Source: Smallanthus sonchifolius (taxonomy: Eukaryota; Streptophyta; Magnoliopsida; Asterales; Asteraceae). From it: a DNA stretch of 64,000 nucleotides. The position numbers and the translations under genes were made by a program. The notes under the pieces are model-generated. The model worked only from the letters and a program-made list of their open reading frames with translations. It was not told where the DNA came from and searched no databases. The DNA is taken from the NCBI GenBank assembly GCA_023525975.1, contig CM042042.1, positions 43,535,880 through 43,599,879 on the forward strand. The letters are read 5' to 3'. Shown piece after piece: positions 23,596 through 36,164 of the stretch (positions are counted from its first letter, which is position 1; each line of letters starts with the position of its first letter).

Positions 23596-24960
23596 ATGCA
23601 CAATACTCGTTCGTATGGATCACCTCCATATTATGCTTTCTTAGAGCCTGAACGAGAGCTCCACGAGCGCACCTACGACTTCCGGGAGCGTTTGAAAGAG
23701 CTGTGCAAATATTAGGTACGTTCTACTAGCCCTTTTCCATTTCCTACCATGGGCGACGCTGATCCTCCAGCGTGACGTACCGTACACCAGAGAGCTAGTG
23801 CTGGGGTTACGGGAGTGAGATCTTCGATCACTAATCCCGCCATCCCTAATAACAATACATGGCAAATCCCATCACATGTCATGAACACTATCACGCATGC
23901 GACTCAATTTCACGGCCTCGAGGAAGAGGATGCTCCAGGACATGTGTCTCACTTCGCGCGGATATGTATCTAAGGACGCTATATACTTATGTCTCTTTCC
24001 TTTCTCGCTCTCTGGGTGTGCTTCTACTTGGCTCGATAATCTTCCATACAACTCGATCACTACTAGGGAGGATCTCGAAGCCAATTTCTTTAAGAAATAC
24101 TATCCACCTTCTGGGGCCACTCGCCTTAGGGATCAAATCCATTCCTTCCGGATGAATCCTGACGAGCCCTATCACATGGAATAGGAGAGGTTCAACGTGC
24201 TATTGAGCCGATGTCTCCAGCACGGTCTTTCTGACGGGGCGATAGTGGAGAAGTTTTATAATGGCCCCACCTTCGAGAAGCAGCAAATGTTTAATACAGT
24301 TGCGGGAGGCCATATCATGAAAAAGTTTGAGCCTGCCGAGTGTGAGGAGATGTTCGAGAGCTTCGCTCAAGCCGAACAACAGTACCTATCTTCTAGGACT
24401 TCCATTCCTAGTGCTAGATAATCCACCACATCTCCTAAAGGTGTGTATCGGGTCACTCCTGATTCTAGCGTGGTTGCTGCCCTCGCCTCTATGGCTAATG
24501 AAATTAAGGAGTTGAAACTCAGTGCTTAGCGGTGTCAAGTGTGCAGGGGAGGCCATGACACCCGTGATTGCCTAGTGAATAATCAAGAGCAGGTGAGCTA
24601 TGTTGGCAACCAACACCAGAACCGAGGGTACAAAAACTACAATTCATTTGGCTCGGGATGGAGATCTGGAAATAACCCACAGGGGTTTAGTGGTCGTCAG
24701 CAGTATCAGCATAATGGAGGAGGAGAGACAGGACCTGGCACAGGGAGCAGTGTCGATACGACTTCGATCAAAGAGATGCTTGAGACTCAGACACAGCTGC
24801 TTGCCCACCTAGTCCAGCAGGACAGGGATGCTAGGCAGAGATTGGATGGCCATGACACTTTACTGAAGAATCAGCAATTGGCATTCCATGATCTGCAACG
24901 CACGGTTGAGGACATCGCTAAGAGTCTGAAAGATCGATAGGGAGGTCAATCTTCAGGCTC
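23596..24960 (+). pseudogene. gag: Athila-like gag, second copy
   Basis: ATG at 23596, about 180 bp after the primer site. Recognisable in order: a short N-terminal frame ending at TAG 23713; the capsid region Q-F-H-G-L-E-E-E-D-A, F-P-F-S-L-S-G, F-F-K-K-Y-Y-P-P, F-Y-N-G-P-T; M-A-N-E-I-K-E-L; one zinc-knuckle-like C-x2-C-x4-H-x4-C; and a Gln/Asp-rich coiled segment. Many in-frame stops and frameshifts interrupt it (for example near 23713, 23775, 23971, 24181, 24419, 24526 and 24938). No protein could be made. Confidence 0.88.
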
Positions 24961-25956
24961 CAACGCTTCAGTGATGCCCGTGTCGGTCAGGAGTGTGGAG
25001 GAGAAAGAGGTTGTAGAGGATGACTCCCACTCCAGCAAGTAACATTCTGTCACCTGAGGAGGTCAAGAAGATTGACTAGAAGGCTAGATTCGTGGAGATC
25101 GATGCCAAGATGGCCGAAGAGCAGGTAGACGAGGAGATAGTAGTTGAGGTGCCTGCTGAGAAGGCATAGGAGAAGAAGAAGGGGGCGGAGATGCAGACCC
25201 CCAAGATTAACCCGACTCGTGTTCCCTATCCAGCACGTTTGCTGCCATTCAAGCAAGCAAGGGAACACAGTCACTTCCTTGACTTGTTTAAACAACTAAA
25301 GATCAATCTTCCGATGATAAAGACCCTTCAACACATGCCAAATTATGGCAAATTCCTAAAAGATGTTCTTTCCAACAATAAGAAGCTCGAGGAGGTCTCT
25401 AAAGTCTCACTTAGTGAGCAATGTTCTGCGGTGGTGCAGAACAAACTGCCAGAGAAACTGTGAGACTCGGGTCATTTCACGATCCCATGTTTCCTAGGCG
25501 GTTTTCCGTTGCACCACGCGTTGGCTGATTTAGGTGCTAGCATAAATCTGATGCCCTATTCCTTATATAAGCAACTAGACCTTGGTGAACCTCGGCCGAC
25601 GCGCATGAGCATTTTCTTGGCTGACCGCTCAGTCAAGTATCCACGGGGAATTGTGGAGAATCTTCTAGTGAAAGTAGGTAAATTTGTCTTCCCCGTGGAT
25701 TTCGTCATTCTAGACATGGAAGTGGATGACGGAGTCCCACTCATCTTAGGGCGCCCATTCTTGCGCACCGCCAAGGCAGTGATTGATGTCTTTGACGGGA
25801 AGCTCACACTTCGTGTGGGGGATGAGTCAGTTATTTTTGATGCCACACAGTCTATGGAGGATGTTGGTGAGCATAGCCACTTCGTGTGCATGCTTGATGC
25901 CTTCATGGACAACCATCAGGACTCCAATACAGAAATAGAAATAGGTGAGCCAGCCC
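24961..25956 (+). pseudogene. Athila-like protease region, second copy, fused to LTR
   Basis: Parallel to 18671-19590: pre-protease block, a TGA at 25461-25463, then protease with A-D-L-G-A-S-I-N and L-I-L-G-R-P-F (25509-25900). At 25956 the coding sequence ends abruptly within G-E-P-A-P and continues as LTR sequence (ATCAGGTTTTCTTGGCC). A deletion has fused protease to the interior of the 3' LTR and removed everything between. Confidence 0.88.
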
Positions 25957-27294
25957 CAAATCAGGTTTTCTTGGCCAGGCGGTACGCGAGAGATAGGCCA
26001 AGGCGCTCGCGGTACGCGGGGGACCCTAGTTATGGGAATTTTAAAATATTTAGGGTTTAAAAGTTGAGGACTCTCCCATTCCTATTCTAATCGATTTCCC
26101 GCTGTTTCAAGAGAGAAAAGTGGCGATTTTGGGGCCAAGGAAGTGAGATCAAGCGTAAAGTTGAAGGCTTCGATCCTCGGGTTCGTTTACTTAGCGTTTT
26201 CGGTTTCAAGATTCAATATTTATCATTGTTTTATGTGTTTGAACCCATGTTTTTGCTTATTTACTTCTGTTTGAATGTTCTAAACATGAATCTAGGCTAA
26301 AAAATTGATATTGCCTAGGTTTTTTGATGATTACTTTGTTAAAACTTTGATTTTTATCGGTTTTTGGATTCGTATGATGGTTTAATGAATTTTGTAAACA
26401 ATCTCATGTTAATTATTATGATGAATATGCATGTTTAGATCTGATTATAATTGGTTATGGCTCCATATTCTATTTGTGAATGTCCTTCAGTTTGAATAGC
26501 GTATCTAGATCGTAAACTGTGTGTTTGTGATTGTTTGTGTGGTTTGCTTGACGTAGTATCCCATAGGAGCTGTGATTGGGAGTAGTTAGACCTGAGTGTT
26601 CATCCTAGTTCAATACCCGAAAGGTGAGAATTAGTTGTCCAGTCTTCTTTATTAGGAATCCAAGTGTTAACAGTATGAGAGGACGTTAGTATTAGGTGTC
26701 TAGTGATCGTTGTTAGGTCAAGTCATAGTAGTTATCTTGAGATTACCCCGTGCATTCCTTGAATGTATCATGGAAAATGAGACTGAGAGGTGAACTGTCT
26801 ATTCGGGTACATTATCATAGTTGGAAATACCCGAGAGGTGATCCAATCATCTGGTGAGTTTTAACACCTTTAGGTTCCTTAGTTGGTGACACCCTGAGAG
26901 TGATTAGGGATTCACTAGTTAGTCTTTAGTTATCATCTTTAGAAACCCAGATCCATCATAGTTCCAGGACCGGTTGAAGTTGTGCTTTACAAGTAAGATT
27001 CCGACCTAGGTAGTATTCTTCCTATTCTTGATTTCATCCTTAGTTCTTTGTCTTGATAGTTGATTCGATCTTGTTTACTGCATTTATTAGAGTAATAAGT
27101 AGTGTAGTAAACCCCCCCCCCCCAATCATCATTCTTTAGTCCGAGTCTGAGTCTAGTATTGTTACATAGTGTCTCTAGGGTTTGATAATTCGGTTTACCA
27201 TTAAGCTGTGCTACACTCGATAGGTTCACTTGCCTGTCAGTGTGGTTTAGTTAGAGGTTATTTCATTTATTACTTAGGAGTCTAGGTTAGGTTT
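25957..27294 (+). repeat. Athila-like LTR, third copy (3' LTR of second unit)
   Basis: Homologous to 22093-23397 and starting inside the LTR. It carries GGTACGCGAG motifs at the left, the stretch of C residues at 27113-27123 and the right-end block CTAGGTTAGGTTTT. After 27294 there is no primer site, so this is the outer 3' LTR. No target duplication matching the 4942 end was found. Confidence 0.85.
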
Positions 27295-29396
27295 TTATAG
27301 TTATTTTTATAGACCGTCTGGACAACATCATATACTCATATGTTTACATATTATGAATACGATCATATACATGTTAACCCATATACAAGGGCGGAGGTAG
27401 CTTATAGGAGACGGGGTCAACTAACCCCACTCGATTTTAAATTTTTAGTTCTTGTATATTAGCGGAATGTCGAGCGATCTCAGCCTTTTTTTAGTATTGA
27501 CCCCATTGATTTAAAAAAGAGTAAATTACTATTTGAGTCCCTTACGTTTGTCCATTTTAACTAGTTGAGTCCCTTATGTTTTAACCGGTGGTGGTGGTGA
27601 GAAGAGAGGGTAAAATTTATAATGTTTTTTTTAACTATTTGAGTCCTGAGGGTATTTTGGTCATGTTAGAAAACAAATTAACTTTTAAATCTAATGACAT
27701 TAGCCATTTTTCCTTAAATGGAGTTGATATGTCATCATTTATACATATTTTACATGCATAATAATCCCCATATTATGGTACTAATTGAGTAATAACCTTG
27801 CAATTGATGATTAGAACGTTAATATTTTGTAATTACAGGTTATTCGGTATTGAAAATATAAATCAAGCTAAATCTCATCAAAAACACCAAGAAATCAATT
27901 CTTTTGGAAGATCATTCCCGAGCTTTGACCCCCAAGAAGTCTAACCAGGTCAACAACAAGTCATCCATCAGCTAAAAGACGAAACAGGGAAGCAAGAGGG
28001 GAATGCATGGCCGAGCATCCCATTGCACGGTCGTGAAATGCCTCTATTGCTCCCCAAGGCTCAAATATAGTGTCCTCTGTACCCTAAAAGATTCCCGAGG
28101 TGTTTGCACGCCCGTGCAAACCAATGCACGGCCATGCATTGGTCATTTCGAGGCCTACAAATAGATGGCTTGGGTTCTTCATTCTACACACCTTAACAAA
28201 CCAATCCCGACCAAAAAGAACACTCAAGAAGAGAGCATTCTCGTATTTAGAGTAGAGAGTAGAGGGGCTCTTTCTCCTTGTTCCATAATAGGGGAACCTA
28301 CGAAACTCATCATTACGCTTGTGACATCCGTCAATTTTTCGTTAGTTCCGTTAATCCAAATCCAGTTATCTAGTAACCCGGTTAACTCAATCTTGAACCT
28401 CAGGGATCATTCCTACTAATATTTAATCTCAAACTACAGGGACTAGTCATGTAAATATGCAAAACCAAATCTGTTGACCTGGAAAGTCAAAATCAATTGG
28501 TTTTGCTCCTGTTGACTTTTAAAAGTCAAACTCTGATGGTTCTTAACTCAAATTCTCGACTATAACTGAAACATGTCCAAATTCGTAACTGATATGTGTA
28601 GTATTGATGATGTCGAGCATTATTGAGTATTTTCCATATATTTAACTTTGTTAATGATCGTGAATTTAATCCCATTATATCCATTAAAGTGGTAACCGTC
28701 GACTCCCATAACAAATCCATCGAATCCGACCGATTAGTGTATTACACTCACAATCAAACTATCCAAACAACCTAATCGCATCCCTCAGAGTGTGTTTCAT
28801 CATCCAATTCGATCGAAATTGAAGACATTGTAGCCGGAGACCAAGCTCGCGCAAGTCGGGATACCATTTGATCGATCTCCATCAACCCGACATCGATTTA
28901 GGTAATTGAGCACACCTCTAGATTCTTTTTCACTTCTTTATTGAAAGCCCTAACCTAATTCGGACTCACAATACCGAATTAAACACGAACCAGTACCTAG
29001 GGTTCATACGAATTTGATTTGGTTGGGTTCCATTCTAAACCCAAATTGAATCCAGTCAAAACACATTGGCAGACTCGTAATCATCCACCCTTTGAAAGCC
29101 CCATGATCACAACTTATATTATCTAATCTGAGCAATTCAAGTTCGTGTTCATAAACTAGGGTTCGGGATTTCAAACTAGAATTTAACTAAACTAAACTTG
29201 ATATTTTCTCAATTAATTTCACCAGTAGACTCGCCAGGCATTGACGAACAAAAGCCCTATAATTTCTAGGTCGACCGCGATCGATTTGGTTGGAATCGGG
29301 ACTCGGTGTGGTTACGGTTTAGTGAAGGGGGCGAGAAAACACGCCAGCTATGTGATAAAAGCAATTCAAACCGGACTTGTATGTGACTCCCTAGCG

Positions 29397-29460
29397 AGCT
29401 GGTGTGGTTAAGACCTTGGTGTGTTGTGGGGTTGACCAGGGTTCAAAACCCGCAACTCAC
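29397..29460 (+). other. tRNA-like module in the 5' LTR
   Basis: A D-arm-like GGTGTGGTTAAGACC is followed 32 bp later by GGTTCAAAACC (29440-29450), a full match to the B-box consensus. The paired copy in the 3' LTR (49694-49752) has the B-box GGTTCGAAACC (49737-49747). The acceptor stem is weak. It lies between the first donor-like site and the AT-rich tract, as in the other families. Confidence 0.5.
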
Positions 29461-30223
29461 AATATTCTTTTAACAGCTTTTTAAGTTTTATTTTTAAACA
29501 AAATCCTTCCCTATATTATTATTATTATATTATATTGATAGGTTTTAGCCACGAAAAACACCCGTAGGCTCGGGTTTAATTTTATAATCTACTTTCTTTT
29601 TGAATAATATAATCCAATTATTTTGAAGTCGTGACTCCAATTGGAATGATATATTTATATTATTTAAATCCAGTGATCTCAAATGAAAATAATACATTTT
29701 CATATTATTTTTGCCACGAATATAAACTTGGTGTAACGTTTCAAACTATTAGATAATATAGTTATTATATTATTTACCATCGGTTTTACCCTCGAATAAA
29801 AATAATATATTTATTATTTTTCACGCAAATGATTTTATTATTTTGCGAACTTAAAACTAATATATTTAATATATATTATTTTCTTAAACCATTTTGATGG
29901 TACGAACATATGAATATATATATATATATATATTTATGAAGTATTATTCGTTCGACGCGAAACGTATTTATCTTAACAATTATTAATTAAGAAACCTATA
30001 TTCTCGTAGACACGCTCGTCTACTCGTAAATCCTTAGAATGTTCTAAGACGTTCGATCTTTCCGTGTCGTTGTCACAAACCCTTGCGTGTTCCTAACTGT
30101 CACATCTTATTCTAGGGCATTCATAGATTGTCCGCGTGCAATCCATTTGCGGTTAGTGTTGCATCCTTGTGTGGTGCTAATTACAACGCTCTACTCAGAC
30201 TCAGGTGAGTTTCACGGCCCCTT

Positions 30224-30460
30224 TTTACTTGTTTTACTATTGGGGGAGAAACATGCTTATACACAAACATTATTTTACTTGTTTTCCTGTTGAGGAGAAA
30301 CATGCATACTCACAAACATTATTTTACTTGTTTTCCCATTGGGGAGAAACATGCATACACACAAATATTATTTTACTTGTTTCCCCGTTGGGGAGAAACA
30401 TGCATACGAACCGGCATCCGTTACTTGTCTCCCAGCCAGGGAGAGACATACACACGGACA
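30224..30460 (+). repeat. Tandem repeat, about 49 bp x 4.5
   Basis: Units of TTTTACTTGTTTTCC...TTGGGGAGAAACATGCATAC...ACAAACATTA, each containing the block that is single-copy in other LTR families (CCCC...GGGGTGAAACATG). The last units are more diverged (CAGCCAGGGAGAGACATAC). The same array is in the 3' LTR at 50906-51142 with the same unit number, so it predates this insertion. Confidence 0.85.
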
Positions 30461-31156
30461 TGGATCACATAGTATTTCAATACCACTTGTGTACCTAAGT
30501 GCAAACATAACATGCAAAGTCCTTACACACTAAGACCGATAATATATGGAGTATAGCGAGGAAATTTGAGTAGTACTACTGGGTTTGACAAACCCCACCC
30601 GGGTTAGTCGCACTAACTTGATTGGAGGTCTAACGGGTGTAAATTGTCCTAAACACTTGCCATTGTTGATGTTAGCAATGGTGGAAGGCATCTCAAACAT
30701 AAACAGTCAGCTTCGGTTGCGACCGCTTAGAGTAACTTGTACATTGTCTAGTTAGCAATAGGTGTGACTTACGTATGTGGATCCTGCAAACACTCAAACA
30801 GTTTATTTACTTGTAAACCTGTGAACTCACCAACCTTGTGTTGATACTTTTTCTTACATATTTCTCTGGTCGCTAAGGCACAGGTCGTACACTTAGGACA
30901 TGCATGAAGTCCTACTATCATTTCATCCTCATGCAAGTATTCAAAACAATTTACTTGTTTTATTAAACTAAACTTGGGTGTGTTTGTTTTGCGCAATTAT
31001 TTTCTTATTTAAACGCTTCCGCATTAACTCTGAACTTTTATGATATTACATTTATGTCCCATATAGTGTCGTTTGATGTAACTAATGACTGAGATCCTGG
31101 TTTATCACGCACCAAACGGTAAAACCCCGTTAGTGGAATTTGGGGGTGTGACAGAT

Positions 31157-31169
31157 TGGTATAAGAGCC
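31157..31169 (+). other. Primer binding site, altered initiator-Met type
   Basis: TGGTATAAGAGCC, three bases after the 5' LTR, differs by one base (A for C) from the usual plant initiator tRNA-Met site used by the element at 7523. It fixes the end of the LTR at 31153. Confidence 0.85.
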
Positions 31170-31284
31170 ATTGGTTATAGAGAACTAGGATTTGCATACT
31201 AGACTATCACCGCACACATGCATTAGTTGCACGACGCCAACACTCATACAAGATACACATAGTATCAAGACATACAATGCATTG

Positions 31285-33897
31285 TGTCACACCCCAACCG
31301 ACGGCGGAATACGTCGGGGCGGGACATGTAGACTGTTCATGATAAGGTTGACTAAATTGTAATATATTAAATCCATTTCAATTCAAACAAACATAAACCA
31401 ATTCCAAAGTACATAAATGAAATACAAATTGTTCTTGATTTAAAATTAACCAAGTCCCAAAGCCTATGTGTAGCAAGCCTTGATCAAACATTAGCACCTA
31501 AAACATGAATAAAATAAGGTCAACTAAAAAGTTGGTGAGCATACATAGATTTGTACATAGATAGTATATAGATGTGAAAAACCAAATCCTTACATAACAT
31601 GATAAAATAAGGCATTTATGGGGAGCAACTATTGTGTAACCAAAGTACAATCAAACCTTTGTAACTAGCATGCAAATTATGTTGTCGGTAACAATCACCC
31701 CAATTTGGGTGGGTTTGTCAGACTCAATAGATCTATCATTCTTAACCGTCGGCTTGAATAGTTAATGATTGCACATAAATTGCACACAAACAGTTAACAC
31801 ACCTAGCACTTAAACATAAAGCTCAAATTTTGCATACATGAATGTAAAGAGGATTTGTGGTTGTGTAGTTTATGTAAATGTAAACAATTGTGTGTATAGA
31901 GTTCATGTTTCACCCCAAAAAGTGTAAAGTGTAAAAGGGGCTATGTAATACTCACCTGAATAAACGGTGCAGATAACACTAGCGAGTATGAAGCACAAGT
32001 GATTCTCAAAACCACAAATTGACCTAGAGTGAAACGTGTATGAATTTGAATTAGAAACATGCAAAGAGTATGATTATCCTGACCGCTATGGATGCCATAG
32101 AACGATTATCGTTGCGTATTTGATGTGGAATTATTGCTTTGTATATCCTAGGTACTTATGTTAACGGGAATATAAAAAAAATCGTTGATTAAACGTTGTA
32201 TAGAAAGGCGAAATAAAGGAATTCGAGTGTTTGAAATTGACCTTGACTATTTAAATAATGACCTTGTAATAAAAGTATTAGTTACGTAATTATGATAATT
32301 CAACACTATGAACATGACATATATTAATAATATTCATGACATATATTAATGATATTCATGACGTATATTGCCCGACTTAAAAAGAGAAAAAATTGTTTAA
32401 GGGCATAAAAAAAACTATAAGAATAGTTTATACTCTAAATAAAAGAACAATGGAGGATTATTAACCAAAACAGTAAAAACTAGTTCCAAAATCGTGTATT
32501 GGTATTTATCCGAGTCGAAAGCAAGTTACCAAATTATTAAAATTAATTGGATTGAAGGAGAACATAGAAAAATCGTTTTTAAAAAAATATATGAAGGCAA
32601 CAGGGTTCAAACAATGGTCTGTTTTGACCAAGTCCAGCGACTTAATCAAATGAACTACGACTCCTGATGTGAAGAACACGAAACTAGAAGATCTTAAAAC
32701 CAATTTGAAATCAAACAGTCTGCAATAATAAAAAAATGAACGCAAAAACGTTGGAACCAGGACTCAAACACGCGACCCATGCTGCGTAAAACCAAAACCT
32801 TACCACCCAGCTCCGCCTGTCTAGGCCTACAAGAACTCAAACCCACATTCTTTTAACTCGAAACTTGCTGACCCGTTCTTCCCCACCCAATCGATCTCTA
32901 AGCCCTAAATCGATCAAAACAATTTTGATCCAAACGATAGAATTAGGGCTATTGTTTAACTGATGATTGCGAGATTTTTTGTGTGATTTAATTTGATTAT
33001 AAGATTGTTTTAGCATGGTTTTAATCGTATGAACAATCCGAAAACCCTAAGTCATTTTTGAACAAAACAGGTGGAATTCGATCGAATAAGGGTCTTTAAT
33101 CATAGGGCTTTTATTCTACTGCTAAAAACGAAACTATGGGTGTATGAATTACCTTGAACGAATACGCGAGGAGGACGAACGGATAAAGCCTTTTTGTTCG
33201 GGTTCTTCAAGCCTGACTGAGTTCTAGAGGGGGTATTGTCGTACCATTTTGAGTTTAGGATGATGGCTAAAGGTGTTGCGAAGGTGTATGAATAGATTAT
33301 AGGTGCTAATTTCATTTGAACTCGTCAATTTGATTTGGCATTGACCGAACGGTTACGGGATTGATTTTTGAATCAATTCGTTTAATTTGCAATTAAATAG
33401 TCAATGGTTTAAGTTTGGAAACATACCTGCAACGTCTGTCAATGATTTCTGACCTCTACGCATGATTAATTCCATGAATTGAATTTGAATTTTTTATTAG
33501 TTTGACTCTGGAGAGTCAAACGCGCTTTCATCAATTCTAGCCGCAATAACCGTGTAATTGGTTGGTGAATCGAGTTGGAAATCTATCGTGACATGATTAG
33601 GCATAAATAGCAAGTCCAATGATTCCGGATTGGGACTGATTTTGAATCAGATTAGAGGGGTAATTGTTCTTGTTGACCTTGGTGTGGTCAAAGGTACGAA
33701 TTTGGGGTTTAAAACATGAAGGGGGTTTCTAAGCCAAGTTTATTTGTTTTAAAATCTTATCTCAATTATTTATAAAAATGGTTTTTCTATAATATTTATA
33801 AAAGTTTACATTTAGTTATAAAGATTTTATAAAAGGAATGATTTTTTGTACAAGATCACAAGGATTGTATAAATGATTTATTGTAACGATAAAAATG

Positions 33898-33928
<31 letters not shown>

Positions 33929-33935
33929 CTATACA

Positions 33936-33987
<52 letters not shown>

Positions 33988-34157
33988 GTTGTAAATATGC
34001 ATTTATAAGTTACATATGTATATATAATAGTGAATAATATGTTATTGTAAAGTTGGAAAAATTTGAGTTTAATATTCGTCAAATTAATGTGGTAAGTACG
34101 GGTTTGAATAGAATTGTTATTGTATAAAAATAATGCCCGAAAATCTTGGATGTTACA
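31285..34157 (-). repeat. 3' LTR of the LARD-like element
   Basis: 2873 bp. On the minus strand it shows donor-like CAAG/GTAATT (GT 33152), tRNA-like modules at about 32751-32830 and 32600-32665 (the second with a damaged B-box), donor-like TTCAG/GTGAGT (GT 31955), the block 31903-31940 and acceptor-like TTTTAG (AG 31499-31498). It is about 100 bp longer than the other LTR because of a longer AT microsatellite and an extra copy of the TGACATATATTAATAATATTCA unit near 32318-32365. Confidence 0.9.
33895..33990. repeat. AT microsatellite
   Basis: A run of TA/ATAC dinucleotides, also present but much shorter in the paired LTR at 40091-40132. The length difference arose after insertion. Confidence 0.9.
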
Positions 34158-36164
34158 GTATCTCATAGTTGAGGAAATTTCGTCTCGAAATTCAACTGAT
34201 GGCGGCTATTAAATCAGGAAGAGATGAAGGTACTTAATTGAAAATTGATAATAAGGTTTAGGTGTGTTTCTCAAGGTCTGGTATAAATAATGATAATGAA
34301 TTTAGTTTTGAATGAATTTAAGGAGTAAAATTGTCGGATAACAATTTGGATTCTAAAGGTGGAGTGCATTACGTGGAATGAATTTGATGGGGATTTGATG
34401 ATCAAGGTTGTTTTGGATGTAGTCTTTTGTGCTCTAGAGTTATAAGTGGATAAGAGATTTCTCAGCCATGGGTCTAGGTCAAAACTTCACGTGACACAAA
34501 CAACGGTACTCCTGGTAATATGATAAAGCACTTATATATAGGAAGTACCATCGGCGTATCTACCATGCCCTTGTCATATCACATTAGTTTCGTTGCTATA
34601 TATCACGATAGGTTTTAGGTCACAACACACGACAAAATTCACTATAATTTTCATGCGCTAATTTTTATAATTACGTGTGCACCCGTAATTACTCGAATCA
34701 TCGCATGGTCCGTATAGATCCTTCCTTGTGTGTGGGTCAAAAGGGGGCACAAATTCATTTAGTTCATGTCTATTGTCACACATATGAGTTGCTAATAAGT
34801 AACTATGTCCCTAAATTGGCAGGTCAGTTAGCAACTAAAGAGTAATAAGGTAGTATAACTTAAAGTTCCATAGGTTACTCGTGTTTGAACAAGAATACAT
34901 CAAAAACCGAGTTGTTTTAAAGTGTTACAACTTCCTCATGTTTGAACAAGAATATGTCAAACACCGAGTAGCTTCAATTTGTTATGGTTTTCAAATTTGG
35001 TGAACAAAGTGTATGACCATGCCTTGTGTACAATGTAATCAATTAATTGCAACAATTGTAAGCAATTTAGTTTCGTGTATAATGTAGCACCCAAGTTTCA
35101 TGTATGATCTAGTGTGATGTAGCTTGTAATAAAATAGGTGTCATGTGTAACGTGAATAATTTAGCACCAAGTTTCATGTATTATGTGATCAATCTAGTAA
35201 AATGTGTATTGCAAATAAACAAGTTTCATGTATTATGTGATCGTGTTGTGTATTTTGTAAACGTGCATACGTAAGTTATTGAATTTCGTGTGTGACGTAT
35301 ACTCATGAGTTTTGTATGTGATCGAGTGTCGCGGACAAGCGTGTTGTTTGGCGTTCATGTATAATGTGGTTAGTTAGGGTTTGTTTTTTTTTTTGCGTTT
35401 TAAATCTCGTTGAAGTTTGTAGGGATGGTTAACGCCTACGCGAAATGGGTCGTCTCTTGAAGCGGCAAGTGAAAGGTAACGAGGAGGTTTTGAAAAAATT
35501 AGGGGAAATGTGTTTACAATTAGTGATATTTGTTTGAAAATACGAAATTGTAAATTGTTCTTGGTTGTAGATATATAAAGTAGTGAAACCATTGAGTTAC
35601 ATAATCTAAATAATTAGATAGTTTATAGGAAAAACTTTTTTTAAATTTTTCATTATTATAAGGAGAATATTTTTAGGAGAATTTATTGGCTAATCAAGTA
35701 GTTGTATATTAATTTAGCCAGGTTTTAGAAATAATTACTTTAATGAGGAAAATCATACTTATTTATCAATTTGAAGTAATATTTTTATAAAATAGGTTGT
35801 ATTAAGTTCCCTTGCAAAGTGAGAATGTTTATAGGAAATTTATATTTCTGATACTCTTTTAAAAATTTGATAAACGTTCGGTTTGAAAATAACGAGGTTG
35901 TTTAAATCTAACATGATGATCTGTTTACGAAGCAGATTGCCGGTAGTGTACTAAATCGTGTTGAATGAAGAAGGTGATACTTGGAGGATCTTGATCAAAA
36001 TATGATGGATGTAATTCACATTCAACATATTAAACAATGAATAATGACTTTAGAGTCGGAAAAATATAAAATTTATTAAATGCTAAAAAGGGTAAACATT
36101 GTTCAAAACATAGGGGAAATGGTTCTCAAACTGGAAATTTAAAGGTCATAAATATGAATTTATG
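34158..36164 (-). other. Non-coding interior of the LARD-like element, 3' side
   Basis: About 2 kb downstream of the ORF in the element's sense. AT-rich, with no frame showing conserved motifs. It contains short repeated phrases TTTCATGTAT and GTAATGT (35090-35360). Nothing resembles a pol gene. Just before the 3' LTR (34158-34200) is the TTTCGAGACGAAATTTCC motif shared with the other chromovirus ends. Confidence 0.7.

Larger units (their letters stand above)
28320..31153 (+). repeat. 5' LTR of the decayed chromovirus
   Basis: 2834 bp. Contains donor-like TTTAG/GTAATTG (GT 28902), a tRNA-like module (29397-29460), a very AT-rich tract (29470-29990), donor-like CAG/GTGAGT (GT 30205), an amplified CCCC...GGGAGAAACATGC block (30224-30460), CTCACCAAC (30827) and acceptor-like GCACAG (AG 30882-30883). 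The order matches the other LTR families here. Confidence 0.92.

Noticed and set aside
30205..30498. Open frames with repeated F-T-C-F-P and G-R-N-M-H-T motifs
   Set aside because: Translation of the 49-bp tandem repeat in the LTR; the same appears in the paired LTR and no coding role is likely.
33816..34166. 116-codon minus-strand frame with repeated Tyr-Ile
   Set aside because: Produced by the AT microsatellite in the LTR (alternating Y-I-Y-I); the paired LTR has a different length here.
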